From assembly GCA_036898135.1 (NCBI GenBank), contig CM072522.1, positions 7,372,186-7,436,185 of the forward strand: 64,000 nucleotides of DNA, in the 5' to 3' direction. The stretch comes from Oncomelania hupensis (Eukaryota; Mollusca; Gastropoda; Littorinimorpha; Pomatiopsidae). The translations under genes were made by a program, and so were the position numbers. The notes beneath the pieces were generated by a model that was not told where the DNA came from, searched no databases, and saw only the letters and a list, made by a program, of their open reading frames with translations. Of the stretch, positions 53,495-64,000 are shown one piece after another. Numbering within the stretch: position 1 is the first letter of the stretch; every line of letters starts with the position of its first letter.

Positions 53495-53878
53495 TTTATT
53501 TATTTTTTTAATCGTTTTATATAGCGCTTTTCCAGCTCAAGAGCTGCTCAAGGCGCTGGCCGATACAGGATCTAACTCAAGCCGCCCGAGACGCCCACCC
53601 GCAGCCTTTGGGCGCATGGTCTGACGCCCGTACAACTGAGCACAATTCTGGGCAGCCAGGGATGGGGGAGAAGGACATAAGTGCATGCTGGGTGTGTTCT
53701 TGTCACCTGCACTCACCCGTCTAGGACATGAGCGTCAGGATCTTTAAAGTCCGTTATGATGGAATGTATGCGACACAGACTAGACCTCGGTTTATACTCT
53801 CATCCGAAGGAGTAGGAAACGGGAGTAAAGTGTCTTTCCCAAGGACACAACACAATGCCCTGGCCTGGGCTCGAACCT
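53495..53878 (-). mobile_element. tRNA-derived SINE, cut inside the head
   Basis: Body and 3' end complete (ATATAGCGCTTTTCCAGCTC), head cut right after box B (GGGCTCGAACC on the plus strand). Confidence 0.88.
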
Positions 53879-53984
53879 TACATTATATTACACTAGTGGT
53901 TTTTGTACCCTGGCAAGCCAGGGTACACAGGTTGCTGTTTAAAATGTAGACAGAGAGACAACTGTTGTGTGCGAGTTTCATTTG

Positions 53985-54190
53985 GACGATGATACCTCCC
54001 CATATCCCCCTTGATACCTCACCATACCCCCCCCCCCTCTGATATCTCCCCGTCCCCCCCATGATGCCTCATCATACCCCCTTGATACCTCCCCGAACCC
54101 ACTTGATACCTCCCCCATAACACCTTGATACCTTTCGTACCCCCCTTGTAACCTACCTGTACCCTCCTTGATACTTCCCCGTTGATCGTT
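53985..54190. repeat. Minisatellite, about 22-bp unit
   Basis: Imperfect CTTGATACCTCCCCATACCC units, about nine; a looser version resumes at 54430-54535. Confidence 0.85.
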
Positions 54191-54340
54191 TCGCAGGTAT
54201 GGATGAAAGGAATCGACTGTTTGTTGTTTTTGTAGATTATAGTCACACGACACTTTCGCATATAGGTGACTACTGGACCGATTTATACTGACACCAGCGG
54301 GCCAGTTGTTGGTAAAGGGGAAAATAATATGATCACACGT

Positions 54341-54416
54341 TGACCAATCCGGGATTCGAACCAGCGACCTTTCGGTTACTAGCAAGACGCTCTTACCAAC
54401 TGAGCTACCCGGCCCC
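54341..54416 (-). mobile_element. tRNA-like sequence
   Basis: Minus strand GGGTAGCTCAGTTGGTAAGA (box A) and CTGGTTCGAATCCCGG (box B). The anticodon stem does not pair, so it is a tRNA-derived SINE head or pseudogene rather than a tRNA gene. Confidence 0.65.
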
Positions 54417-54519
54417 ACAGGAATCGACCATCACCATACCCCCTTATATATACCCGTATCCCCGTTATGCCTACCCATGCCCCTTTAAACCTACCCGTAG
54501 CCCCCTTTTACCTACACGT

Positions 54520-54540
54520 ACCACCCCATCCCGATCCTTG

Positions 54541-54591
<51 letters not shown>

Positions 54592-54699
54592 TTGAATAAT
54601 ACAAATAGAAATCTTAAAAAACACCAAGGTTTTAAAATAAAATTTGATATAAGATATAATAATAATAATAATAATAATTATTATTATTATTAGTTTATA

Positions 54700-54764
<65 letters not shown>

Positions 54765-54885
54765 CGTACCACCCCATCCCGATCCTTGGTAATAATAATA
54801 ATAATATTGAATATAGAATAATACAAATAGAAATCATAAACACCAAGGTTTTAAAAGAAAATTTGATATCAGATATACTATTATA

Positions 54886-54984
<99 letters not shown>

Positions 54985-55000
54985 GGTAAAAAGACTAAAT
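54520..55000. repeat. Duplicated AAT-microsatellite block
   Basis: The sequence CACCCCATCCCGATCCTTG, (AAT)n, ACAAATAGAAATC, CACCAAGGTTTTAAAA and (AAT)n occurs twice, at 54520-54760 and 54765-55000. (AAT)n meets (ATT)n near 54680, a palindromic joint. Confidence 0.85.
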
Positions 55001-55051
55001 TAAAAAGAAAAATATCCATATTGTAGTGGAAAAAAAAACATAAAAAAAATA

Positions 55052-55126
55052 TGGCCCGCGTCGGATTCGAACTTGGGTCGCCCTAAACGGCAGGCGAAAG
55101 TAATACCAACTGAGCTATCAATGCTT
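55052..55126 (-). mobile_element. tRNA-like sequence
   Basis: Minus strand GATAGCTCAGTTGGTATTAC (box A) and AAGTTCGAATCC (box B). Arms pair imperfectly; likely SINE head or pseudogene. Confidence 0.65.
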
Positions 55127-55427
55127 CGTACAAAAACAATAAATTTTTTGGTCTATATGGGAAAACATGCTGAAACCTCAATTTGATTTTTAATGGAAGC
55201 GCACGGAATGAGGCTATTGCAGTTTGTGGACATTTTGTTTATTTATTTATCTCAGAAACGGTTACATGTTCGGTAAGGAAATGTCGGCTATAACGATTTG
55301 GTGGGTTTTGAGCACACAGCAGGCCGATCAGCGGCCTCCAGCACCTGCCCAGATCAGCGTCCATAGGAGACAAACTTTATAGTAGAGGCGAAGAAGGACT
55401 TCCGGCTAAGCAATTTATATATATAGA

Positions 55428-55992
55428 TGATTATTGCTTTAGGTCCAGCCGGACTCTTCCGAGCCAAATCAGGACCGGACAACCCCCGATCCGCATAAAA
55501 GATCTGCTGAAACAACCCTAGTGGTAAAACTGAAAGCTCTCCACCAGCCAGTCACTTTACAAGAAAAACATCCCACGCAATGGTCGCTGAGGCTGTACTC
55601 TAATTTATCGAACCCCTGTTTACAAAAACAAAATAGAATATAAACATCACTATAAATTATCAACAAAACATATACATATAAAATGCCTACATTGTTAAAT
55701 AATAACATCATAGGAAGCCCTAGTGACCACCCGGCAAAAAGCGTCCAATATTCCCAAGCTGATCCAACAGACCTCATACACAAACAAGGACTCTTCTCCC
55801 GGAACAGTTTTCAAGAAAAAAGGTAGATGACTGGTCTAGCGAAGAAGAAGATAGTATAGCAGATTGATAGAACAGAGCAGGAATGAGAAAGAACAAATGA
55901 GAAAGACAGCGACAGTGGGAATTTAAAGCACTAAATTTCCAGAAAGTGGGGATACTATTTATACTGAAACCCCCGGCACCCCAACGGGGGTA
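55428..55992 (-). mobile_element. HP retroposon, short form
   Basis: Hairpin 5' end at 55970-55992, TATA box, body, short tail at the left (GATGATTATTGC). Confidence 0.88.
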
Positions 55993-56002
55993 CAATAACA
56001 AC

Positions 56003-56003
<1 letters not shown>

Positions 56004-56056
<53 letters not shown>
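56004..56056. repeat. ATG microsatellite
   Basis: About 17 ATG triplets between two HP copies. Confidence 0.95.
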
Positions 56057-56057
<1 letters not shown>

Positions 56058-56059
56058 GT

Positions 56060-56610
56060 TTTAGTTCGTTAGTCATTGTTTATAGGGCCCAGCGAACTGC
56101 AAAGAGCCGAATCAGGACCACAACTTGGTTCAAAGAGGACTCGTCCCCGATCGGTATAAAAGATCTGCTGAAACAACCCTAATGGTAACACTGAAGGCAC
56201 TCCACCAGCCGGTCATTTTACTATAAAGGCTTCCAACGCAAGGGATGCTGAGGCTGTACTATAACTTATCGAACCCCGGTTTACAAAAAAACAAAATAGA
56301 ATATTAACATCATTATAAAATATTAAAACACATACATATACAATGCCTGAATTGTTAATAATACCATAGAAAGCCATAGTGACCATTTGGCAGAAAGCGT
56401 CCAATATCCTCAAACTGATCAAACAGACCCCATACACACATGAGGAGTTTTGTGAAAGTTTTCAAGAAAAAAAGGTAGGTGATAGACGATAGTAGATTAA
56501 TAGAACATATTAGGAACGAGAATGACAGAAACAGTGGTAATTTAAAGCACTAAATTTCCACAAAGTGGGGATACTACTTATGCAGAAAACCGGCACCCCA
56601 ACGGGGGTGA
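56060..56610 (-). mobile_element. HP retroposon, variant B, short form
   Basis: Diverged (CTAA)-tailed variant; 5' end at the hairpin (GGCACCCCAACGGGGGTGATG). The GATGATG-rich flanks may be its target. Confidence 0.85.
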
Positions 56611-58685
56611 TGACGATGATGATAATGATGAGGAGGATGAGGATGAGGAGGAGGATGATGATGGCGATCACATAAATTGACTAAATGGCTCTTGTTGAGT
56701 TGTGAGCGTTTGAAGAAGAGCAGTGTCGAGAAATCATCTTCATCATCCTGATTCAGTGATTATGGTGGCTGTAATGTAATGACATTAATGTGTCAAAGTA
56801 ATACGAAGGTAATGCAAAAACAAACTTGTCTTCTCCTCCAGATCCATCTTGAGGAAGTTCGCTTTTCACCAAAACGACGAAAATTGCTGCGTACATCAAA
56901 AAATAAAACTGTGGCAGGATATTTTGAAATTAGCGAAATAGGATGAAAACAGTCTGTGTCTCAAACATCCCACCCTCTGCCCCATGTTGTACAAAAATCC
57001 AACACCACTACAATGATGACGTCAGTATTACGTTATACTGCTTTTGTGCGTCATGCACCTAGAAATGGAACTGGGAGGAGACTTCCGACATTATCCGAAA
57101 ACAACACGAAGAGGTTGTCACGTGGGGTTTGGTTGTTGCTGGGCTCTGCACAATGGAATGCTGTAACCCTCACGCTTTATTCTATGGGACCCGCTAGTGA
57201 GGCACCCTGTGAATTACTTTAACACATTTATTTATTTAGCTCGGTCTGTGTTAAGGCTGGGGTACAGAGATAGATAGAAAAATGGTAAAAGATCACTGTC
57301 ACACTAGCTTTCACACGGCTATGAATCATATGTAGTCCAGCCACTTGATAACAGTTAAAATCACACATTTATTTCTTCTACTCTATACAAGATTTTCGAT
57401 GTACTAATCTACCTTAAAAAGTCAAGAGTCGATGCAAATGGTTCGATCGCTGATAGTCTAGGCAGCTATTGTCTCATCCTAGGGCACTGGCTACTAACGT
57501 TCTTGAAGATTGGACTACTGTGGTCCTTTTTACTATAGTTTCTGAAGAGTGGACTACTGTGGTCCTTTTGCTATCAGTTTTAGTGCTCTTTTTCCTATGC
57601 ACTTAACTTCAGGTTGTGTGCTTGAAGCCCTTCGTTGAGGTAGCTTCTGGTACACGCTGGGTCGTCGTGTAGTTTGGTTCCTTGACAAGCTGTGTTGTCT
57701 TGGAGAGTGTTTTCCAGGGGAGCTCTCTCAGTCCTGTGCTGTAGAGGCTAAACAGCCAAATCGTCTTTTCTGTGGAGTTGGGCGCACGGTATATCTCGCC
57801 TGCTCGTTTGTAATATAAGAGACGAAATTCTGCACAACCCTGAATGATAGGTCTGTGCAGAGCGTCTCACGGAAAGCCAAAGTAGCCCTCAGTGATAGCT
57901 CCACATCTCTATACATAAGCGACGAACATTCTGCTACGTCCGTGGTCCACTGGAATCTCAACTCTAATTTCCTATACATACATAAATATAACTCGTGGCT
58001 AACTATACACATAAAGAATTAATAATATTATAAACATTCACTGGTACAGCCACTGGTCTGCAAACATACATATAGGTTAAACAACAGTGGTTCCGTCAGG
58101 TATACAACATGGCGGCGCAACCGGTCGTGTTTCGCCACGTGGTCACGCAACGTTGGACGAACAATTCAATTCTATGCATAGCAAATTCAACAAACATAAT
58201 TTCAACAATAATATAAATATATCACGATGAAACAGAAGTATGTTCATTTACCTGTTTGACAAAGTCAGGCTTGTGGCTACTTGATTGAATTCAAAGATTC
58301 TCAAGTCCTGCTTCCTGGTCTATGAGTGGAGAGATTTCTGCTAACTGTGTAGCTGTTTACTGCTCCTCGTTTTCCTCTCGACTGCCGTTCTATCTCTCTA
58401 TTTGAATCAGCCAGACCTGGTTGATTCCATTCTAAACTGTGTTCCCATTGGCTGGTAATCGACTCGCCTAACGTAGCTACGATGATGTCATTGCCTTTGC
58501 TCCTACCGTCAGCTACCACTGTGTGTAAACAGCAGTATATCATTGCTACGCTTGATTATTTCCATCGTCTGCTGCAGCCTAACATTAACATTCTAAGATT
58601 ACAATGACTAAACAAGGCTAAATAGTAAAGTAAGCAGGGTAAAACTGGTCCGTTCGTAACAGAGGTTGTAACCGCAGTAGTAGTA
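56611..58685. other. No gene recognised
   Basis: It begins with a GATGAG-rich patch (to 56660). A 37-bp near-tandem duplication (GGACTACTGTGGTCCTTTT) lies at 57508-57572. The stretch from 57247 (TGTTAAGG) to about 58660 (CGTAACA) could be an LTR, but no second copy or TSD was seen. Confidence 0.4.
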
Positions 58686-58738
58686 CTGATTTGGCACTTT
58701 GCAGTCCGCAGGACCCTATAAACAATGGCTAAATCTAG
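58686..58738 (+). mobile_element. HP variant B, 3' fragment
   Basis: CACTTTGCAGTCCGCAGGACC, ATAAACAATGGCTAAATC, directly beside the Harbinger end. Confidence 0.65.
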
Positions 58739-58959
58739 TCTTACATCCCGTCGTACGTGGGGCTACGAGTGGTTTGCGTGCTAAAAATGGACCAAGTCGT
58801 GAGATGCACGCAAGTGGAAAGTACGTTTTTTCGTGGTCGCAGACACGACGCAGAGCACGCAGCCTGGAAACTGGCCGGCCAGTTTTTCGCTGCGACTTGT
58901 TTGCGACAATTAGGACGCCTGGAGCACGCACGGGGTACGCAAGACAGAAGTACGGAGTA

Positions 58960-59278
58960 AGTTCGATAGGCGTGCGTGGCAGGCTTCTTTATCTGTATGT
59001 GTTTTCCGTCTATGGCCCCAACGCAGTAATGAAAGTTCCACTTGGTAGAGAACTCACTGGCCAAAGCTCGCCATCTCTTGACATCCTGTGGTAAACCAAA
59101 GAGTTCCTCCCTGTACTCTTCATAAATTGCAGCACAAACTTGTGGGATGAATTGAGACATGGTACTGTTGGACACGCGGAACGAATACTCGAGACTCTTG
59201 TAACTGTTCCCAGTGGCAAGGTACCGCAGTGTAACGACCAGCTTCAGGCCAGGCTCCAGAGGGGTTCTGCTCCTACAC
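58960..59278 (-). pseudogene. Harbinger transposase, exon 2 (DDE_4 start), truncated
   Basis: After the acceptor TTTGTGTAG it reads SRTPLEPGLKLVVTLRYLA, SYKSLEYSFRVSNSTMSQFI, LFGLPQDVKRWRALASEF and NFHYCVGAIDGKHIQIKKPA. AIDGKH holds the first catalytic Asp of the DDE triad. The frame then runs into sub-terminal repeat sequence, so the other two acidic residues are missing. Confidence 0.92.
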
Positions 59279-59389
59279 AAACATATGTCAAAACGAATAC
59301 AAATATTTAACTGATTTATCTCATCTGATATATATCAGATTAATAAACCTCGAAAATTTGAAATTGGATTTATAAAAAGGTGTTTTATA

Positions 59390-59390
<1 letters not shown>

Positions 59391-59420
<30 letters not shown>

Positions 59421-59505
59421 CATACATTATACATACATACATACATACAAATAGATAGATATACATAGATAGATATATAGACCTATACACACACACACAC
59501 ACACA
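59391..59505. repeat. CATA/GATA/CA microsatellite in the transposon intron
   Basis: (CATA)n, (GATA)-like and (CA)n stretches between the two transposase exons. Confidence 0.95.
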
Positions 59506-59773
59506 AAGATATCTTATATAATATTTGATATATCTGTTAAAATAAATAAGCTATCTATATTCAATATTGAATAGTGAAATGGCTTGCCATAAATATATGT
59601 TGCCATAGATACATTGTTGTACTACAAACTTGTAATAATAAAGTCGCGAGTTCAATAAATCCTTGTTAATCTTTGTTAATCCTTATCATTCACTTGAAGG
59701 ATTCCTGAATGTAGATACATGTATATCCTACAAATACTGATATACACATTGTTGGTGAATATTGCTCTTACCT

Positions 59774-60076
59774 TGGACTCTTGGAGATCCGGGGAGCTAC
59801 ACGTTGAAGCACTTCAGCAAACAGGTTCCTATCCATACGGATGAACCCAAGGTAGTCTCCAGCAGACTGTTTGTCAAGCTCCTGGAACAACGTCTCATAC
59901 TGGCCAAACAGAGGTCTTCTTGTCAGCCATGGCTTCACCCAATAACGCCTCCTTCTTCTTTGCCTCTCTTGCAGCCGATCCAGAGCAACTACTGCGAGCA
60001 CTGCATCACGGTCTTCCGCTTCCTCTTGCAACAACAACCACAGAAGACGATGGCGCATCCTTCTTGATATTGCCAT
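59774..60076 (-). pseudogene. Harbinger transposase, exon 1
   Basis: It encodes MAISRRMRHRLLWLLLQEEA, a Arg-rich stretch and RRRYWVKPWLTRRPLFGQYE, LDKQSAGDYLGFIRMDRNLF, then RVAPRISKSP. RRYWVxPW and FxxFxRM are typical of HARBI1-like transposases. The Met at 60076 is the first in frame. The donor is AAG then GTAAGAGC near 59771. Confidence 0.9.
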
Positions 60077-60643
60077 ATTGGATGCTGAACCAGGGAATGA
60101 TGAAGAGATTCAGTGCACCCTTTTATATTATCGTGCGTTCTTTCAATTTGACGCACGATTGTCTTGCTTAACACTTCCGTGTTTCTTACGTTTCTCTTAC
60201 GTTTCTCTTACTTCGTAAGTAGGATTTCAGAAAACGTAGGCTTCACTTGCAACTCACGTACGATTATCCCACTCATTGCGTGCGACAGAAGTACAAATCG
60301 TACGTGCTTCTTACTTCTTCCTACTTACAGAAAGGCGTACGGACCACTTGCGTGCCTCACGTTTAGAGCAAGACGCACTCACTTATCAAGTACTTACGAC
60401 GTACTTTCTCTCTGATTTGATTTTCATCGTGCGAGAACTCTACGACTAACAGGAACTCCGAGGACGCACGATCTATAACCACGTACGACGGGATGTAAGA
60501 GAGCCTTTACTAACTATTAGTAGGAGGAGGACTGGATCAGTTATTCCTTAAGCCTTGAGGCTTATTTAGTGTCCCATCTTTGTGTGACTCATTTGTAGTC
60601 AGGTCTAGCTGGTTCAAGACAATCAATTATGAATCATAACCTA

Positions 60644-61315
60644 TCCTATCCTATCTTATCCCGTAACTCGGAAGTCGTTGGGGCACCACAGATGATCGTT
60701 TAACCAGCGTACGCCATCTTTCTCTGTCCTCAGCAACCCTGATGGCTTCGTTCAGTGTCAAGCCAGTCCATTCTCGAATGTTGTCCTCCCACCTCTTTTT
60801 TGGTCTCCCTCTTCTTCTACCTCCTTGCAATGTGCCTTGCAGGATGGTTTTTGCAAGGCCTGATGATCTGGTGACGTGGCCATACCATCGGAGTTTCTGT
60901 TTTTACACCACTGTGAGCAGGTCATCGTGTTGTCCAATGGCTTTGTGATGGTCTGTCGGACTTCGTCGTTGGTGATGTGCTGGGTTTAGGAAATGCCCTG
61001 AAATCTTCTGTAGCACCTCATCTCCATGCTTTGTATTCTTCGTTGTAGCCCTGCTGTGAGGGTCCATGTTTCGCAAGCGTATAGGAAGATGGAGATGAAA
61101 AGGGAGCGCAGTAGTCTTACCTTGGAATGTAGACTGAGGGTCCTGTCTTTCCAAATGGGCTTCAACCGTGCCAGGGCAGCAGTTGTTTGTGCGATCCTGG
61201 AGAGAACTTCTTGTCGGGACCCATTGTCTGATACAATGGCTCCTAAATATTTGAAGCTATGCACTGTGTTGAGGGATTGGCCTTGAACTTTGATGTCGGT
61301 GTTGATGCCATTGAT
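60644..61315 (-). pseudogene. RTE-like LINE, 3' portion
   Basis: Minus-strand pieces: [60 protein letters not shown] and EMRCYRRFQGIS, then a frame change and the C-terminal tail. The (TAGGA)-type tail is at 60644-60660. Confidence 0.9.
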
Positions 61316-62649
61316 GCCAATGAATCATAACACCTACATACATTCACACAAGATGCAGAAGGTACCACATACAAACATTTCAATAACTCGATACATATCT
61401 ACAACGTGCTGATCAGCGGTGGTGATGTTGCGTAGACTAGGTTACGTTACGGCAGCGAAAATGTGACGGTTCCAGTGAAGAAGAGGCCTACATGGTCAAT
61501 TAGGAGTTTTCAAAACAAACAACAACAAAAAACTACTTATTGGAAATAAATTGGCTGGATTGATCTTGAGTTGGTAGCGTTTACAAAACGGCAGTGTCCG
61601 AGACATGACGAAACAGCACAATGTGGGCAAAGTCAACAAAACTAAGGATGAACAGTGTATTTCTCATTCACCTGCACACACGAGTGAAAATAGTTGGCAA
61701 TGAACACCATTAATAATTAGCATTAAATGGATTTTCATATAACGTCAGGAACTGTACAGCTTACACACAGGGGCATAACCTAAGTAGAATGGATGTGCAA
61801 TAGCAAAATAAAAAAAAGAAGAAATTAAAAATAAAATAAAAAACAAAAAAAAAAACAACGAAAGTGGATCCTCGATCGCGCAGCTGTCGATAAAACACGG
61901 CCATTATACATGTATTATAAAATAAAAAATAAATAGGAAGGGTGGGATCACAATCACACTGCGTCTTTGGCGAAAGGAATCGGTCGCTCAAACCATTTTA
62001 TTCTCAAACCAGGTTAAGAACAAATATGTAATCTTCCCTGAAATGGAAACGATATAGGCCTACGATATGCCAAAGTTCCGCATATAACAAAGTAGGCTTA
62101 CATCAATGTCTTCCCAGTTAGAAGACTGTATTTTACGATGAAGATGATGACAGGTTGGTTGGTACGCCGTTTGGGAATACACCGTTTGAGCTGCCCATTC
62201 CTTTGGCCAAAGACGCACACTGACCCACCCTTCTATCTACGATACATGGGCTGTAGTACTACGTTGCTATTGCATCCGCTATGCTATCGACGATCCTCTT
62301 TCTTCTTGCTATCGCGGATCCATTCTACTTGGTTAATGCCCCTGTGGATTACAAAAACCACATTAACAAGAAGAAAAAAATATGCCTTTGATTTTGTTGT
62401 TGCATCGAGTTTTATTCCTCAGATTAATCCAAGTTGTACCGCCATGTGCTTTTAAGAGCTACGTAAAAATTGTGGCCAAGGATTACAGTAAACAAATATC
62501 AAATATAAACAATATACTATTTTATCAAAATACAACACAAATAGTACCCAATGTAAAACACAAGCGGTTCATACTCCACTCAAGTTTTACTACACATGTT
62601 TGTGATAGTGTTTGCTTGTGTGTACGTAGGCCTATTTGTATGTGATAGT
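61316..62649. other. No gene recognised
   Basis: Single-copy-looking DNA with A-rich patches. Open frames at 62138-62645 (+) have no domain I recognise. Confidence 0.4.
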
Positions 62650-64000
62650 ATGTATGTTCTTGTATGCGTGTGTGTGTGTGTGTCAAACAGAACAGAACAG
62701 AAAATGCATTGCCATTTCAATCTGTTACACCACAACAGCTTGTTGGACGTTATCTAGTACATAATAAGTAATTCAATATCAGTGGTGTGTGTATGTAGGT
62801 GTGTGTGTGGGTGTGTGTGTGTGTGTATGTGTGTGTGTGTGAACAGAACAGAACAGAAAATGCATTGCCATTTCAACCTGTAAAACCACAACAGCTTGTT
62901 GGACGCTATCTAGTACATAATAAGTAATTCAATATCAGTGGTGTGTGTGTGTGTGGGGGGGGGGGTGTGTATGTGTATGTGTGAACAGAACAGAACAGAA
63001 AATGCATTGCCATTTCAATCTGTAAAACCACAACAGCTTGTTGTACGCTATCTAGTACATAATAAGTAATTCAATATCAGTGGTGTGTGTGTGTGGGGGG
63101 GGGGGGGTGTATGTGTATGTGTGAACAGAACAGAACAGAAAATGCATTGCCATTTCAATCTGTAAAACCACAACAGCTTGTTGTACGCTATCTAGTACAT
63201 AATAAGTAATTCAATATCAGTGGTGTGTGTGTGTGGGGGGGGGGTGTGTGTGTGTGTATGTGTATGTGTGAACAGAACAGAACAGAAAATGCATTGCCAT
63301 TTCAATCTGTAAAACCACAACAGCTTGTTGTACGCTATCTAGTACATAATAAGTAATTCAATATCAGTGTTGTGTGTGTGTGTGTGGGGGGGTGTGTGTG
63401 TGTATGTGTATGTGTGAACAGAACAGAACAGAAAATGCATTGCCATTTCAATCTGTAAAACCACAACAGCTTGTTGTACGCTATCTAGTACATAATAAGT
63501 AATTCAATATCAGTGTTGTGTGTGTGTGTGGGGGGGGGGGGTGTGTATGTGTATGTGTGAACAGAACAGAACAGAAAATGCATTGCCATTTCAATCTGTA
63601 AAACCACAACAGCTTGTTGTACGCTATCTAGTACATAATAAGTAATTCAATATCAGTGGTGTGTGTGTGTGGGGGGGGGGGGTGTATGTGTATGTGTGAA
63701 CAGAACAGAACAGAAAATGCATTGCCATTTCAATCTGTAAAACCACAAACAGCTTGTTGTACGCTATCTAGTACATAATAAGTAACTCAATATCAGTGGT
63801 GTGTGTGTGGGGGGGGGGGGTGTGGGTGTGTGTATGTGTATGTGTGAACAGAACAGAACAGAAAATGCATTGCCATTTCAATCTGTAAAACCACAACAGC
63901 TTGTTGTACGCTATCTAGTACATAATAAGTAATTCAATATCAGTGTTGTGTGTGTGTGTGGGGGGGGGTGTGTGTGTATGTGTATGTGTGAACAGAACAG
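62650..64000 (+). repeat. Tandem array, 139-154-bp unit, runs off the edge
   Basis: The marker GAACAGAACAGAACAG recurs at 62687, 62841, 62983, 63123, 63270, 63416, 63559, 63698, 63846 and 63990. Each unit has a constant part of about 100 bp (GCATTGCCATTTCAATCTG, AACAGCTTGTTGTACGC, TAAGTAATTCAATATCAGTG) and a variable (TG)n-G(7-12)-(TG)n part that causes the length change. Confidence 0.97.

Larger units (their letters stand above)
58739..60500 (-). mobile_element. PIF/Harbinger transposon, internally deleted
   Basis: 22-bp perfect terminal inverted repeats at 58739-58760 and 60479-60500 (outer 20 bases TCTTACATCCCGTCGTACGT). About 1.76 kb. Many ACGTAC/GTACGT/GCGTGC words crowd both sub-terminal regions. 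It contains the two N-terminal transposase exons but not the rest of the catalytic domain, so it cannot move by itself. A clear 3-bp TSD was not found. Confidence 0.92.

Noticed and set aside
54341..54416. tRNA gene
   Set aside because: Boxes A and B are good, but the anticodon stem does not pair and similar imperfect heads occur nearby, so tRNA-derived sequence is more likely.
57247..58660. Possible solo LTR (starts TGTTAAGG, ends GTAACA)
   Set aside because: No target-site duplication, second copy or primer-binding site that I could confirm.

Overview
The window is nuclear DNA of an animal, most likely a marine mollusc (gastropod or bivalve). The reasons are one intron-rich gene with canonical GT-AG splice sites, many different non-LTR retrotransposons and tRNA-derived SINEs, a PIF/Harbinger transposon, a Ty3/gypsy fragment, and very abundant satellites and microsatellites. 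Nothing looks prokaryotic. The species cannot be named from sequence alone, and 'mollusc' is an inference from the repeat style.

The only host gene I can support is a large calpain-5/6-like gene on the minus strand. Twelve coding exons can be placed by reading them directly: 51516-51673, 47315-47446, 44845-44921, 43916-44041, 38172-38376, 35044-35201, 34496-34588, 32605-32785, 26946-27065, 25259-25455, 20043-20158 and 18111-18247. All junction phases agree and no exon contains a stop. The order is protease core (PC1, PC2), domain III, then C2, which is the CAPN5/CAPN6/TRA-3 architecture. The catalytic Cys is replaced by His and the catalytic His by Gln, while the Asn is kept, so the product is probably a pseudoprotease. 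The start exon and the exon or exons after 18111 were not found.

The rest is repeats, many of them nested. 0-5 kb: 3' part of a LINE, then a nest of a 0.57-0.70 kb retroposon (called HP here). 6-10 kb: an array of about 80-bp satellite units interrupted by a dispersed element rich in TGACCTTGACC motifs (called TGACC here). 11-17 kb: TGACC copies, a 137-bp tandem array, a SINE with a tRNA-like and 5S-rRNA-like head, and several copies of a second tRNA-SINE. 18-27 kb: the 3' exons of the calpain gene among LINE, HP and TGACC copies. 27.7-30.5 kb: a 5' Ty3/gypsy fragment ending at a 50-bp perfect inverted repeat. 31-34 kb: two tandem arrays grown from the TGACC terminus. 34-52 kb: the 5' exons, LINEs (one nested in another), a hAT-like 722-bp transposon, SINEs and purine or triplet repeats. 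52-64 kb: HP copies, tRNA-like sequences, a defective Harbinger element and a 140-150-bp tandem array that runs off the right edge.

The genes do not form an operon or pathway. The mobile elements sit mostly in the introns and flanks of the calpain gene. They show a readable order of events: target-site duplications for at least eight insertions, nesting up to three levels, and a 118-bp duplication that copied a calpain splice acceptor.
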